Part shown: positions 1 through 4,528 of the stretch, piece after piece
Layout: every line of letters starts with the position of its first letter
Numbering within the stretch: position 1 is the first letter of the stretch
Assembly (NCBI GenBank): GCA_023247575.1
Contig: JAHFGE010000109.1
Span: 1-5,143, forward strand
Length of the DNA: 5,143 nt
Reading direction: 5' to 3'
Source of the DNA: Candidatus Omnitrophota bacterium
GTDB taxonomy: Bacteria; Omnitrophota; Gorgyraeia; Zapsychrales; Fredricksoniimonadaceae
Translations under genes and position numbers: made by a program
Notes under the pieces: model-generated
Database searches by the model: none
What the model saw: only the letters and a program-made list of their open reading frames with translations
Told to the model about the DNA's origin: nothing

Positions 1-229
1 ACTGGATAAAACGGGAAAAATTGCGGGCATCTTTGGAGTTAAAATGCTGCAAGGGGTCATAATCAATCACGTCCCCATTAATACGGGAATCAAAAGCCGA
101 GGCATCAATATGAGTGATGGGACGAATACCGCTTTGACCCGCTACCAAAGACTTCCAAAACTTTTCAACACCGCATCCAACGGGTGAAAGAACGCCCATA
201 CCAGTAATAACGACCCTTTTTTTCTGCAT
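1..229 (-). CDS. fabF: 3-oxoacyl-ACP synthase II (FabF), N-terminal part, cut by window edge
   Basis: This is the condensing enzyme that extends acyl-ACP with malonyl-ACP in cytosolic type II fatty acid synthesis. Reading the minus strand from the ATG at 229 gives 76 codons open to the window edge. The protein begins MQKKRVVITGMGVLSPVG, the standard KAS-II opening, followed by AGQSGI (about residues 30-35) and an FIQ near residue 76, where FabF proteins usually have one. The catalytic Cys-His-His lies beyond the window, so activity cannot be judged. The start is supported by AGGTGA (236-241), 6 nt upstream. It follows acpP after a 153-nt structured gap rather than the usual short spacing, suggesting that its expression is set separately from acpP. 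Identity is firm. FabB is the main alternative, but the acpP neighbour favours FabF. Confidence 0.93.
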   Translation of the reverse strand, partial: MQKKRVVITGMGVLSPVGCGVEKFWKSLVAGQSGIRPITHIDASAFDSRINGDVIDYDPLQHFNSKDARNFSRFIQ

Positions 230-239
230 GGTTCGTCAC

Positions 240-266
240 CTAAAGTATTATACTGTTCCTCACCAT
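240..266 (-). promoter_or_regulatory. Leader box and 8-codon mini-ORF ahead of fabF
   Basis: On the minus strand ATGGTGAGGAACAG (266 to 253) is identical to a box in front of fabG (1432 to 1419). Read as codons it gives MVRNSIIL followed by TAG, with the TAG overlapping the fabF Shine-Dalgarno AGGTGA. Ten bases separate the mini-ORF stop from the fabF ATG. An AGGGG sits about 9 nt before the mini-ORF ATG. This could be a leader peptide, an RNA element or a protein-binding site. The repeat itself is directly visible; the function is inferred. Confidence 0.45.
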
Positions 267-267
267 A

Positions 268-291
268 GTCCCGAGCCCCTTGACGAGGGAC
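268..291 (-). other. Small hairpin upstream of the fabF leader box
   Basis: GTCCC (268-272) pairs with GGGAC (287-291) around a 14-nt interior with little further pairing. It ends one base before the fabF leader box. It is short and may be chance, but the fabG copy of the box also directly abuts a hairpin. Confidence 0.25.
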
Positions 292-315
292 ATAATCAAA
301 GCCCCTATTAAAATT

Positions 316-357
316 TTGCCCCCGCTGCTGTCTTGCGACAGCAAGACGCGGGGGCAA
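316..357 (-). other. GC-rich hairpin between acpP and fabF with two alternative inner stems
   Basis: The outer arms TTGCCCCCGC (316-325) and GCGGGGGCAA (348-357) pair perfectly over 10 bp. The interior can fold in two exclusive ways: TGCTGTC (326-332) with GACAGCA (337-343), or GTCTTGC (330-336) with GCAAGAC (341-347), each with a 4-nt loop and a 4-nt bulge. On the minus strand the hairpin is followed by AAAATTTTAAT, a poor U-tract, so it is a weak terminator, a processing or stability element, or a dispersed palindrome. Confidence 0.6.
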
Positions 358-360
358 TTA

Positions 361-391
361 TATAAAAAACGTTAAAAATAATTTAAACGTT
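361..391 (-). terminator. Weak AT-rich terminator-like hairpin at the end of acpP
   Basis: On the minus strand AACGTT (391 to 386) pairs with a second AACGTT (373 to 368), extended by two A-T pairs past a single bulge. It runs straight into TTTTTT (369 to 364), then ATATAA. The stem overlaps the acpP stop codon. The layout is terminator-like but the stem has only two G-C pairs, so partial termination after acpP is the most that can be inferred. Confidence 0.35.
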
Positions 392-619
392 GGCTTTTTC
401 TTCGATGTATTTGATGACATCCCCAACAGTCTTCATTTTTTCGGCATCTTCATCAGGGATTTCAATGTTAAATTCTTCTTCCAAGGCCATAATCAATTCC
501 ACCGTATCCAAAGAATCAGCACCCAAATCATCTACGAAAGATGCTTTCGCAGTGACCTCTTCAGACTTGACACCCAATTGCTCTGCAATAATAGACTTGA
601 TTTTATCTTCTACTGCCAT
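383..619 (-). CDS. acpP: Acyl carrier protein
   Basis: This small acidic cytosolic protein carries growing acyl chains on a 4'-phosphopantetheine arm for all steps of type II fatty acid synthesis. It has 78 residues, the normal family length. The phosphopantetheine attachment motif DSLDTVE is present, with Ser36 as the modified residue, preceded by FVDDLGA and followed by the acidic recognition helix (ALEEEFNIEIPDEDAEK). The start is clear: AAGGAGG lies 7 nt upstream, the strongest ribosome-binding site in the window and fitting for one of the most abundant bacterial proteins. It sits 33 nt after fabG. It lacks the leader box seen before fabG and fabF. A weak terminator-like stem overlaps its stop codon. 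Confidence 0.98.
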   Translation of the reverse strand: MAVEDKIKSIIAEQLGVKSEEVTAKASFVDDLGADSLDTVELIMALEEEFNIEIPDEDAEKMKTVGDVIKYIEEKANV

Positions 620-652
620 TGATAAGCCTCCTTGCTTTATATTTCTTTATTG

Positions 653-1393
653 TCAAATCGCCAGACCACCGTCGACTACAATAGTTTGACCGGTGATATA
701 ATCAGCGGCTTGGGATGCTAGAAACAAACACACCCCTGCCACATCTGATGTTTCTCCAAAACGCTTTAAAGGAATATGTTCCAAAATTTTTTCTTGAACG
801 GCCTGGGACAATTTATTAGTCATATTCGTACGAATATATCCTGGAGCCACGACATTGACCGTTATGCCACGGGCGGCTAATTCTTTCGCTACAGATTTAG
901 AAAAACCTATGATACCGGCTTTACTGGCAGCGTAATTGGCTTGCCCCACGTTTCCGATTATGCCAATAATGGAAGAGATATTGATGATTTTACCCTGTTT
1001 GGCCTTCAGCATTGCTTTAGCCACAACTTTGGTGACGTTAAAAGTTCCTTTCAAGTTAACTTTCAACACCTCGTCCCAGTCTTGATCATTGATATAAAAG
1101 AGCAAATTGTCTCGGGTAATGCCTGCGTTGTTGACTAATATATCAATGCACCTATGTTTGTCAAGAAGTTTATTGACAGTTTCTTGCACCTGTTGCACCT
1201 CAGTCACATCACAGGCATATCCGTGAGCTACCCCACCTTTTTGTACAATCTCCGTTGCTGTTTGATGGACGTACTCGGCATTACGGCCGATGACAATGAC
1301 CGTGGCCTCTTGCTGCGCAAAGGCCTGGGCCATCGCTTTACCGATGCCGCGGCTGCCGCCTGTGACGAGCACTACCTTATTTTTAAAGGACAT
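653..1393 (-). CDS. fabG: 3-oxoacyl-ACP reductase (FabG), SDR family
   Basis: This enzyme reduces 3-oxoacyl-ACP to 3-hydroxyacyl-ACP with NADPH, the first reductive step of the fatty acid elongation cycle. The 246 residues match the usual length. Visible features are the nucleotide-binding TGGSRGIG (11-18), NNAG (88-91) followed by ITRDNLL as in typical FabG, the catalytic tetrad Asn113-Ser141-Tyr154-Lys158 (GQANYAASKAG), and the C-terminal YITGQ...VDGG. The start is supported by TGAGGT (1403-1408), 9 nt upstream. acpP follows after 33 nt. No fabD or fabH is visible upstream; pterin genes occupy that side instead. Many SDR enzymes are mislabelled FabG, but adjacency to acpP and fabF makes this call safe. 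Confidence 0.96.
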   Translation of the reverse strand: MSFKNKVVLVTGGSRGIGKAMAQAFAQQEATVIVIGRNAEYVHQTATEIVQKGGVAHGYACDVTEVQQVQETVNKLLDKHRCIDILVNNAGITRDNLLFYINDQDWDEVLKVNLKGTFNVTKVVAKAMLKAKQGKIINISSIIGIIGNVGQANYAASKAGIIGFSKSVAKELAARGITVNVVAPGYIRTNMTNKLSQAVQEKILEHIPLKRFGETSDVAGVCLFLASQAADYITGQTIVVDGGLAI

Positions 1394-1405
1394 GAATTCG
1401 TTACC

Positions 1406-1432
1406 TCAAACAATTTGCCTGTTCCTCACCAT
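1406..1432 (-). promoter_or_regulatory. Leader box and 8-codon mini-ORF ahead of fabG
   Basis: The minus strand again reads ATGGTGAGGAACAG (1432 to 1419), identical to the fabF copy. As codons it gives MVRNRQIV then TGA, and the TGA overlaps the fabG Shine-Dalgarno TGAGGT. Twelve bases separate the mini-ORF stop from the fabG ATG, against ten for fabF. Unlike the fabF copy, no good ribosome site precedes the mini-ORF. That weakens the leader-peptide reading and leaves an RNA or DNA element open. Confidence 0.45.
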
Positions 1433-1449
1433 GATATGGCGTTTATCAT
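1431..1449. promoter_or_regulatory. Dyad overlapping the fabG -10 element
   Basis: ATGATA (1431-1436) and TATCAT (1444-1449) form a perfect 6-bp dyad around 7 nt. It is nested inside a wider TTGCCT (1415-1420) / AGGCAA (1454-1459) pair. The inner dyad covers the predicted -10, the usual place for a repressor operator. It could equally be an RNA hairpin just before the leader box. It does not resemble the FapR, FabT or FadR sites as I remember them. Confidence 0.3.
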
Positions 1450-1473
1450 AAGCAGGCAACCTCTCTCCTGCAA
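1445..1473 (-). promoter_or_regulatory. Predicted sigma-70 promoter for fabG-acpP-fabF
   Basis: On the minus strand TTGCAG (1473 to 1468) and TATGAT (1450 to 1445) are separated by exactly 17 nt. The -10 matches 5 of 6 consensus bases and the -35 matches 3 of 6. Transcription would begin near 1438, about 45 nt before the fabG ATG, so the leader box would lie in the 5' UTR. This would let the fab genes be expressed apart from the pterin genes. Confidence 0.45.
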
Positions 1474-1491
1474 GGGAAAAAATTAAAATGA

Positions 1492-1836
1492 TTAAAATGA
1501 TGTTTTATATGAAACACAACGAGCTTGAGGAATAGCTTGAGGTTTATCGATACGTAAAGACGCCTTCTGTAACCCTTTATAACCTTTAAGCCTAGCCATA
1601 ATCCTATCAGCCAGTTTCTCTAATAAAAGGCAACGGGAATTTTCTACTGTTTTAATGACTGTTTTGGCTATCTGTTCATAATCAAGGGTATCAGAAAGCT
1701 TATCCGAATGGCTGGCCTTGCGGGAATCGTAACTTAAGCTAATATTAATGATGAGTCCCTGTCTGTTTTTACGTTCCCAGGATTTGGTACCGATAATGGT
1801 ACGCACGCGTAAGTCCACGATTTCAATGGTTGCCAT
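1492..1836 (-). CDS. folX: FolX/FolB-family pterin enzyme, probably dihydroneopterin triphosphate 2'-epimerase
   Basis: This is a tunnel-fold pterin enzyme of 114 residues. FolB cleaves dihydroneopterin to hydroxymethyldihydropterin for folate; FolX epimerises dihydroneopterin triphosphate to the monapterin form. Shared active-site positions are Glu21 (WE), Tyr53 (LDY), Glu73 (LLEKL) and Lys98 (DKP). From memory, LRVRTIIG (9-16), NRQ (24-26) and VENSRCLLLEKL (64-75) are closer to E. coli FolX than FolB, while KPQA near the C-terminus recalls the FolB KPGA. The gene overlaps the preceding reductase by one base (TAATG), and GGAGAGG lies about 10 nt upstream. Its stop codon sits in a tandem 9-bp duplication. 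The family call is firm; FolX over FolB is an inference resting partly on the folE-folM context. Confidence 0.75.
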   Translation of the reverse strand: MATIEIVDLRVRTIIGTKSWERKNRQGLIINISLSYDSRKASHSDKLSDTLDYEQIAKTVIKTVENSRCLLLEKLADRIMARLKGYKGLQKASLRIDKPQAIPQARCVSYKTSF

Positions 1837-2561
1837 TACACCAAAGCCTCTCCCCCATCCACTGCAATAATCTGACCGGTGATATAGGTGTTCTCTAAAA
1901 GAAACTGCAAGGTTTCTACAATATATTGAGGGTCCCCCAAAGTCCTTAAAGGAATCATTTTAACGCGCCTTTGACGATCATCTGTTGCTCCATGAACCGG
2001 AGGCAGAATCATGCCCGGAGAAATCCCGTTGACTCTTACCCGCGGCCCCCAGAGCACCGCGGCCATCTTGGTAAACTCCGCCAAAGCCTTTTTGGTTAAA
2101 AGATAATCGGCGTAATGTGTAGTATATTTGGCTACATTGGTATCGATAAGATTAATAATCTGCCCTTTTTTAACCAATCGGGCAAATTCACAGGACAAAA
2201 TATAAGGTGCTCTAAAATTGATATTCCAGTGAGCCTCAAAAAGATTTAAATGTTGAGCCCCAAATTTATTAGGAATAAAAATGGAGGCGCTGTTGACAAG
2301 CACATTGAGATCGGTAAAAGCTTTGTGTACCTTGGATACTAAAGCAGTGGTTGCTTCAAGGTCTGATAAATCACAAGTAAAGAGTTCACAGCACACTTGT
2401 CTTTTATCAATGTCCCGAGCAGCACTCATAGCTTCAGCCTTGGACCTATGATAATGAAGGGCAATGTTGTAGCCTTGGGCCGCCAGGGCCAAAGCCATCT
2501 GTCGTCCCAGGCGTTTACCAGCTCCAGTCACTAAAGCTGTGCCTTTAGATTTGTGTTTCAT
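1836..2561 (-). CDS. folM: Pteridine reductase, PTR1/FolM-type SDR (dihydromonapterin or dihydrofolate reductase)
   Basis: A 241-residue SDR that probably reduces a dihydropterin with NADPH. The cofactor loop is TGAGKRLG (12-19), followed by YNIALHYHRS (31-40), strongly like Leishmania PTR1 as I recall it. NSAS (90-93) stands where ordinary SDRs have NNAG. Tyr153 and Lys157 form YxxxK, and 13 residues before the Tyr is Asp140, not Ser. That Asp is the hallmark of pteridine reductases PTR1 and FolM and separates this protein from FabG 450 bp away. The C-terminus is YITGQIIAVDGG. It overlaps folE by ATGA and has no clear Shine-Dalgarno, so translational coupling is likely. Monapterin reduction fits the FolX-like neighbour; a DHFR-replacing role is the alternative. 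Confidence 0.8.
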   Translation of the reverse strand: MKHKSKGTALVTGAGKRLGRQMALALAAQGYNIALHYHRSKAEAMSAARDIDKRQVCCELFTCDLSDLEATTALVSKVHKAFTDLNVLVNSASIFIPNKFGAQHLNLFEAHWNINFRAPYILSCEFARLVKKGQIINLIDTNVAKYTTHYADYLLTKKALAEFTKMAAVLWGPRVRVNGISPGMILPPVHGATDDRQRRVKMIPLRTLGDPQYIVETLQFLLENTYITGQIIAVDGGEALV

Positions 2562-3097
2562 GATATTAAACTTAGGAATTCTTTGCGGGTGGCCTCCTCC
2601 TTACGGAAAGCCCCCAAAAGACAGGATGTTTTCATTACAGAATTTTGTTTCTCCACTCCCCGCATCATCATACACAAATGTTTGGCTTCAATAACAACTC
2701 CTACCCCTAAAGCACTCGTCACTTCCATCAGAGTGGTGGCAATCTGCTTAGTCAAATTTTCCTGCACTTGAAGACGTCGGGCATACATATCTACAATACG
2801 TGCAATTTTAGAAAGCCCGATAATCTTCCCCTTAGGGATATACCCTACATGAGCTTGACCGAAAAAAGGTAATAAATGATGCTCACATAAAGAGTAGAGT
2901 TCAATGTTTTTCACAATGATCATTTCATCATTATCGGAAGGGAAAATAGCATGGTTAATAATTTCCTGGATATCTACTTTATAGCCATGGGTCAAAAATT
3001 CAAAAGCCTGGGCAGCTCTCTTGGGAGTCTTACGTAAACCTTCACGGTTTGGGTCTTCCCCTACAACTTCAAGAATTCGCCGATAAAATTGTTCCAT
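2558..3097 (-). CDS. folE: GTP cyclohydrolase I (FolE, type IA)
   Basis: FolE converts GTP to 7,8-dihydroneopterin triphosphate and formate, the entry step for folate and other pterins. With the start at 3097 it has 179 residues and opens MEQFYRRILEVVGEDPNREG, as expected. Zinc ligands are Cys71 and His74 of SLCEHHLLPF and Cys142 of HLCMMMRG; His73 is the catalytic His of the CEHH motif. The substrate-side segments GYIPKGKIIGLSKIARIV (85-102) and QENLTKQIA (112-120) are intact. An in-frame ATG 48 nt upstream would add LRFARND, which is a translated palindromic repeat, so it was rejected. It heads the minus-strand pterin block and overlaps the next gene by 4 nt. Confidence 0.96.
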   Translation of the reverse strand: MEQFYRRILEVVGEDPNREGLRKTPKRAAQAFEFLTHGYKVDIQEIINHAIFPSDNDEMIIVKNIELYSLCEHHLLPFFGQAHVGYIPKGKIIGLSKIARIVDMYARRLQVQENLTKQIATTLMEVTSALGVGVVIEAKHLCMMMRGVEKQNSVMKTSCLLGAFRKEEATRKEFLSLIS

Positions 3098-3106
3098 AGT
3101 CTTATG

Positions 3107-3111
3107 TCCTT
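3107..3111 (-). promoter_or_regulatory. Shine-Dalgarno that sets the folE start
   Basis: AAGGA on the minus strand lies 9 nt before the ATG at 3097. No comparable site precedes the longer in-frame start at 3145, which falls inside the palindromic repeat. This decides for the 179-residue product. Confidence 0.7.
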
Positions 3112-3120
3112 GTTTAGTGG

Positions 3121-3188
3121 TGTCATTGCGAGCGAAGCGAAGCAATCTTTTAAAAGATTACTTCGTCGCTTCGCTCCTCGTAATGACA
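3121..3188. repeat. Imperfect palindromic repeat ('GTCATTGCGAG' class) in the folE leader
   Basis: The left arm (3121-3151) begins TGTCATTGCGAGCGAAGCGA and the right arm (3152-3188) is its reverse complement apart from two 3-nt insertions and two G/A differences. The arms meet at TTTTAAAA with no spacer. Similar palindromes, whose translation gives LLRFARND, are scattered in many copies through unrelated bacterial genomes, usually in intergenic DNA. Here it would be transcribed as a long hairpin in the folE 5' UTR, ending 23 nt before the ATG and just short of the Shine-Dalgarno. Confidence 0.85.
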
Positions 3189-3205
3189 CTTGAACGCAAA
3201 GGCCA

Positions 3206-3234
3206 ATAATAACACAGCCTATTGCCAATGACAA
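3206..3234 (-). promoter_or_regulatory. Predicted sigma-70 promoter for the folE operon
   Basis: TTGTCA (3234 to 3229) and TATTAT (3211 to 3206) on the minus strand are 17 nt apart, and each matches 5 of 6 consensus bases. Transcription would begin near 3199, giving a leader of about 100 nt that contains the whole palindromic repeat. Confidence 0.6.
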
Positions 3235-3249
3235 GCGCTATGCTATAAT
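3222..3249 (+). promoter_or_regulatory. Predicted extended -10 promoter for the PHP-VOC-bcp operon
   Basis: TTGCCA (3222-3227), a 16-nt spacer, then a perfect TATAAT (3244-3249) preceded by TGC, an extended -10. Transcription should begin around 3256-3258, essentially on the ATG at 3258. Its -35 lies in the spacer of the leftward folE promoter and the folE -35 lies in its own spacer. Confidence 0.65.
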
Positions 3250-3257
3250 CGCCTTCT

Positions 3258-4067
3258 ATGATTTCTCTAGCCGATTACCATATGCACACCCCTCTTTGCG
3301 GACATGCCACAGGCACTCCCCAAGAATATGTCAAAGCCGCTATGAAAATAGGCTTAAAAGAAATGGGGTTTTCCGACCATGCTCCCATGGTGCACAAGCG
3401 CATGCCAGGCATCACGATGGATTTCCACCAGTTGCCTGGCTATCAAAACATGATTCAGGACGTTCAAAAGCGCTTTGCCTCGCGAATAAACATTAAAATT
3501 GCCTTAGAGGCAGATTTTGTTCCAGGGTATGAGGCCAAAACCAAGCAGATGATCGAAAGCTTTCCCTATGATTATATTATTGGATCGGTGCATTTTATTG
3601 ATGATTGGGCGTTTGATGATCCTGATCCGGCTATACGCGAATACTGGAAAATTTATAATGTTAATGATGTTTACCGCAAATACTATACCCTTTTAAGGCA
3701 ATCAGCCAAAACAGGCTTGTTTAATATCATTGGCCATTGCGATTTGCCTAAAAAATTTGGGGCCAGAGCCACGGTCAATTTAACCGACGAAATTCGCTCT
3801 ACGGCCAAGGTCTTTAAGGAATGCGGTGTGGCTATTGAGATCAATACGGCGGGTTTGCGTAAACTCGTGGCTGAAATATACCCTGCACCAGATTGTCTTA
3901 AAATTTATTATCAACTAGGTGTCCCCTTGACGTTTGGATCCGATGCCCATGATCCTCAGGATGTAGGAAAAGATTTTGATAAGGCTCTGGATTTAGCTAA
4001 ATCTGCCGGGTATACAGAATATTTGATATTCAAACAGCGCAAAGTAGAGCGCAAAATAAAACTATGA
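3258..4067 (+). CDS. PHP-domain phosphoesterase, HisJ/HisK (histidinol-phosphatase) family
   Basis: A 269-residue metal-dependent phosphoesterase of the PHP superfamily. Its best-known members remove phosphate from histidinol phosphate in histidine synthesis. Likely metal ligands are all present: His8 and His10 (DYHMHT), His16, Asp40-His41 (FSDH), Glu84 (LEADF), His112 (GSVHF), His160 and Asp162 (GHCD), Asp229 and His231 (GSDAH). Length fits the family. The HMH motif starts at residue 8, so the ATG at 3258 must be near the true start. There is no Shine-Dalgarno before it (TATAATCGCCTTCT directly precedes), implying a leaderless mRNA. No his gene is nearby, so histidinol phosphatase is plausible but unproven; other sugar or nucleotide phosphatase roles are possible. 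It overlaps the next gene by ATGA. Confidence 0.85.
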   Translation: MISLADYHMHTPLCGHATGTPQEYVKAAMKIGLKEMGFSDHAPMVHKRMPGITMDFHQLPGYQNMIQDVQKRFASRINIKIALEADFVPGYEAKTKQMIESFPYDYIIGSVHFIDDWAFDDPDPAIREYWKIYNVNDVYRKYYTLLRQSAKTGLFNIIGHCDLPKKFGARATVNLTDEIRSTAKVFKECGVAIEINTAGLRKLVAEIYPAPDCLKIYYQLGVPLTFGSDAHDPQDVGKDFDKALDLAKSAGYTEYLIFKQRKVERKIKL

Positions 4068-4528
4068 TTAAAATTCAGGGTTTTGATCACGTTGCTATCA
4101 ATGTTCGCGATTTGGATAAAAGTGTCCAGTTTTACACTGAAATCATCGGTTTAAAAATCACTCAACGGGAACCCTCTAAACCTGGCATCGAATATTTCTT
4201 AGACTGCGGTCCTTCGTTAATGGGAATTATTCAAGCCAAAGATTTCAATGATAGGCATCCCTTTGCCAATGAAGGCTTAGGAGCCAACCATTTTTCTTTT
4301 CGTATCCACTCTAATAATTTTGAAAATTTTGTTCAACATCTGGAAAAACATAACGTCAAAATCGAGTTTGCTAAAAAACGCCCTCAATCCTGGTCGCTAT
4401 ATTTTTATGATCTTGATGGTAACAAACTTGAGGCTACAGCCTGGCCTGTAGAAGATGGTATACCAGAAAATCGACGGGTAAAAGAAATTTACGATAGTAA
4501 AACTAAATCGTGGAGGAAATATGACTAG
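4064..4528 (+). CDS. VOC-superfamily metalloprotein (glyoxalase / bleomycin-resistance fold)
   Basis: A 154-residue protein of the vicinal oxygen chelate superfamily, which covers glyoxalase I, fosfomycin-resistance thiol transferases, epimerases and dioxygenases. It starts IQGFDHVAINVRDLDKSVQFY, the usual first beta-alpha unit with His9 as a metal ligand. GANHFSFRI supplies His76 and DLDGNKLEA supplies Glu123, giving the His-His-Glu pattern of a metal-binding VOC protein. After about residue 127 comes a charged tail not needed for the fold. It has no good ribosome site of its own and overlaps the PHP gene by 4 nt and bcp by 8 nt, so it is probably translationally coupled. The substrate cannot be deduced; with a peroxiredoxin downstream, detoxification of a reactive compound is a guess. 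Confidence 0.85.
   Translation: MIKIQGFDHVAINVRDLDKSVQFYTEIIGLKITQREPSKPGIEYFLDCGPSLMGIIQAKDFNDRHPFANEGLGANHFSFRIHSNNFENFVQHLEKHNVKIEFAKKRPQSWSLYFYDLDGNKLEATAWPVEDGIPENRRVKEIYDSKTKSWRKYD

Noticed and set aside
247..252. Perfect TATAAT on the minus strand inside the fabF leader as a fabF promoter
   Set aside because: No acceptable -35 at 16-18 nt (CTCGGG or similar) and no TG extension. It would also give a leader of only about 11 nt. Possible but not supportable.
142..357. Minus-strand 71-codon open frame covering the fabF start and the GC-rich hairpin
   Set aside because: It runs out of frame through the real fabF N-terminus and its start lies in the palindrome arm. There is no family resemblance and no ribosome site.
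390..689. Plus-strand 99-codon open frame opposite acpP
   Set aside because: Antisense shadow of acpP and the acpP-fabG gap; low-complexity Ser/Ile-rich translation with no recognisable domain.
1154..1486. Plus-strand 110-codon open frame opposite fabG and its leader
   Set aside because: Antisense shadow of a conserved gene; no start signal and no protein family features.
1836..2561. A second FabG-type 3-oxoacyl-ACP reductase
   Set aside because: The catalytic Ser is replaced by Asp140, NNAG by NSAS, and the cofactor loop is KRLG; with folE adjacent, a pteridine reductase fits better.
3121..3188. Palindromic repeat as the terminator of a neighbouring gene
   Set aside because: It lies between two divergent gene starts, has no T-tract after either arm, and matches a known class of dispersed palindrome instead.
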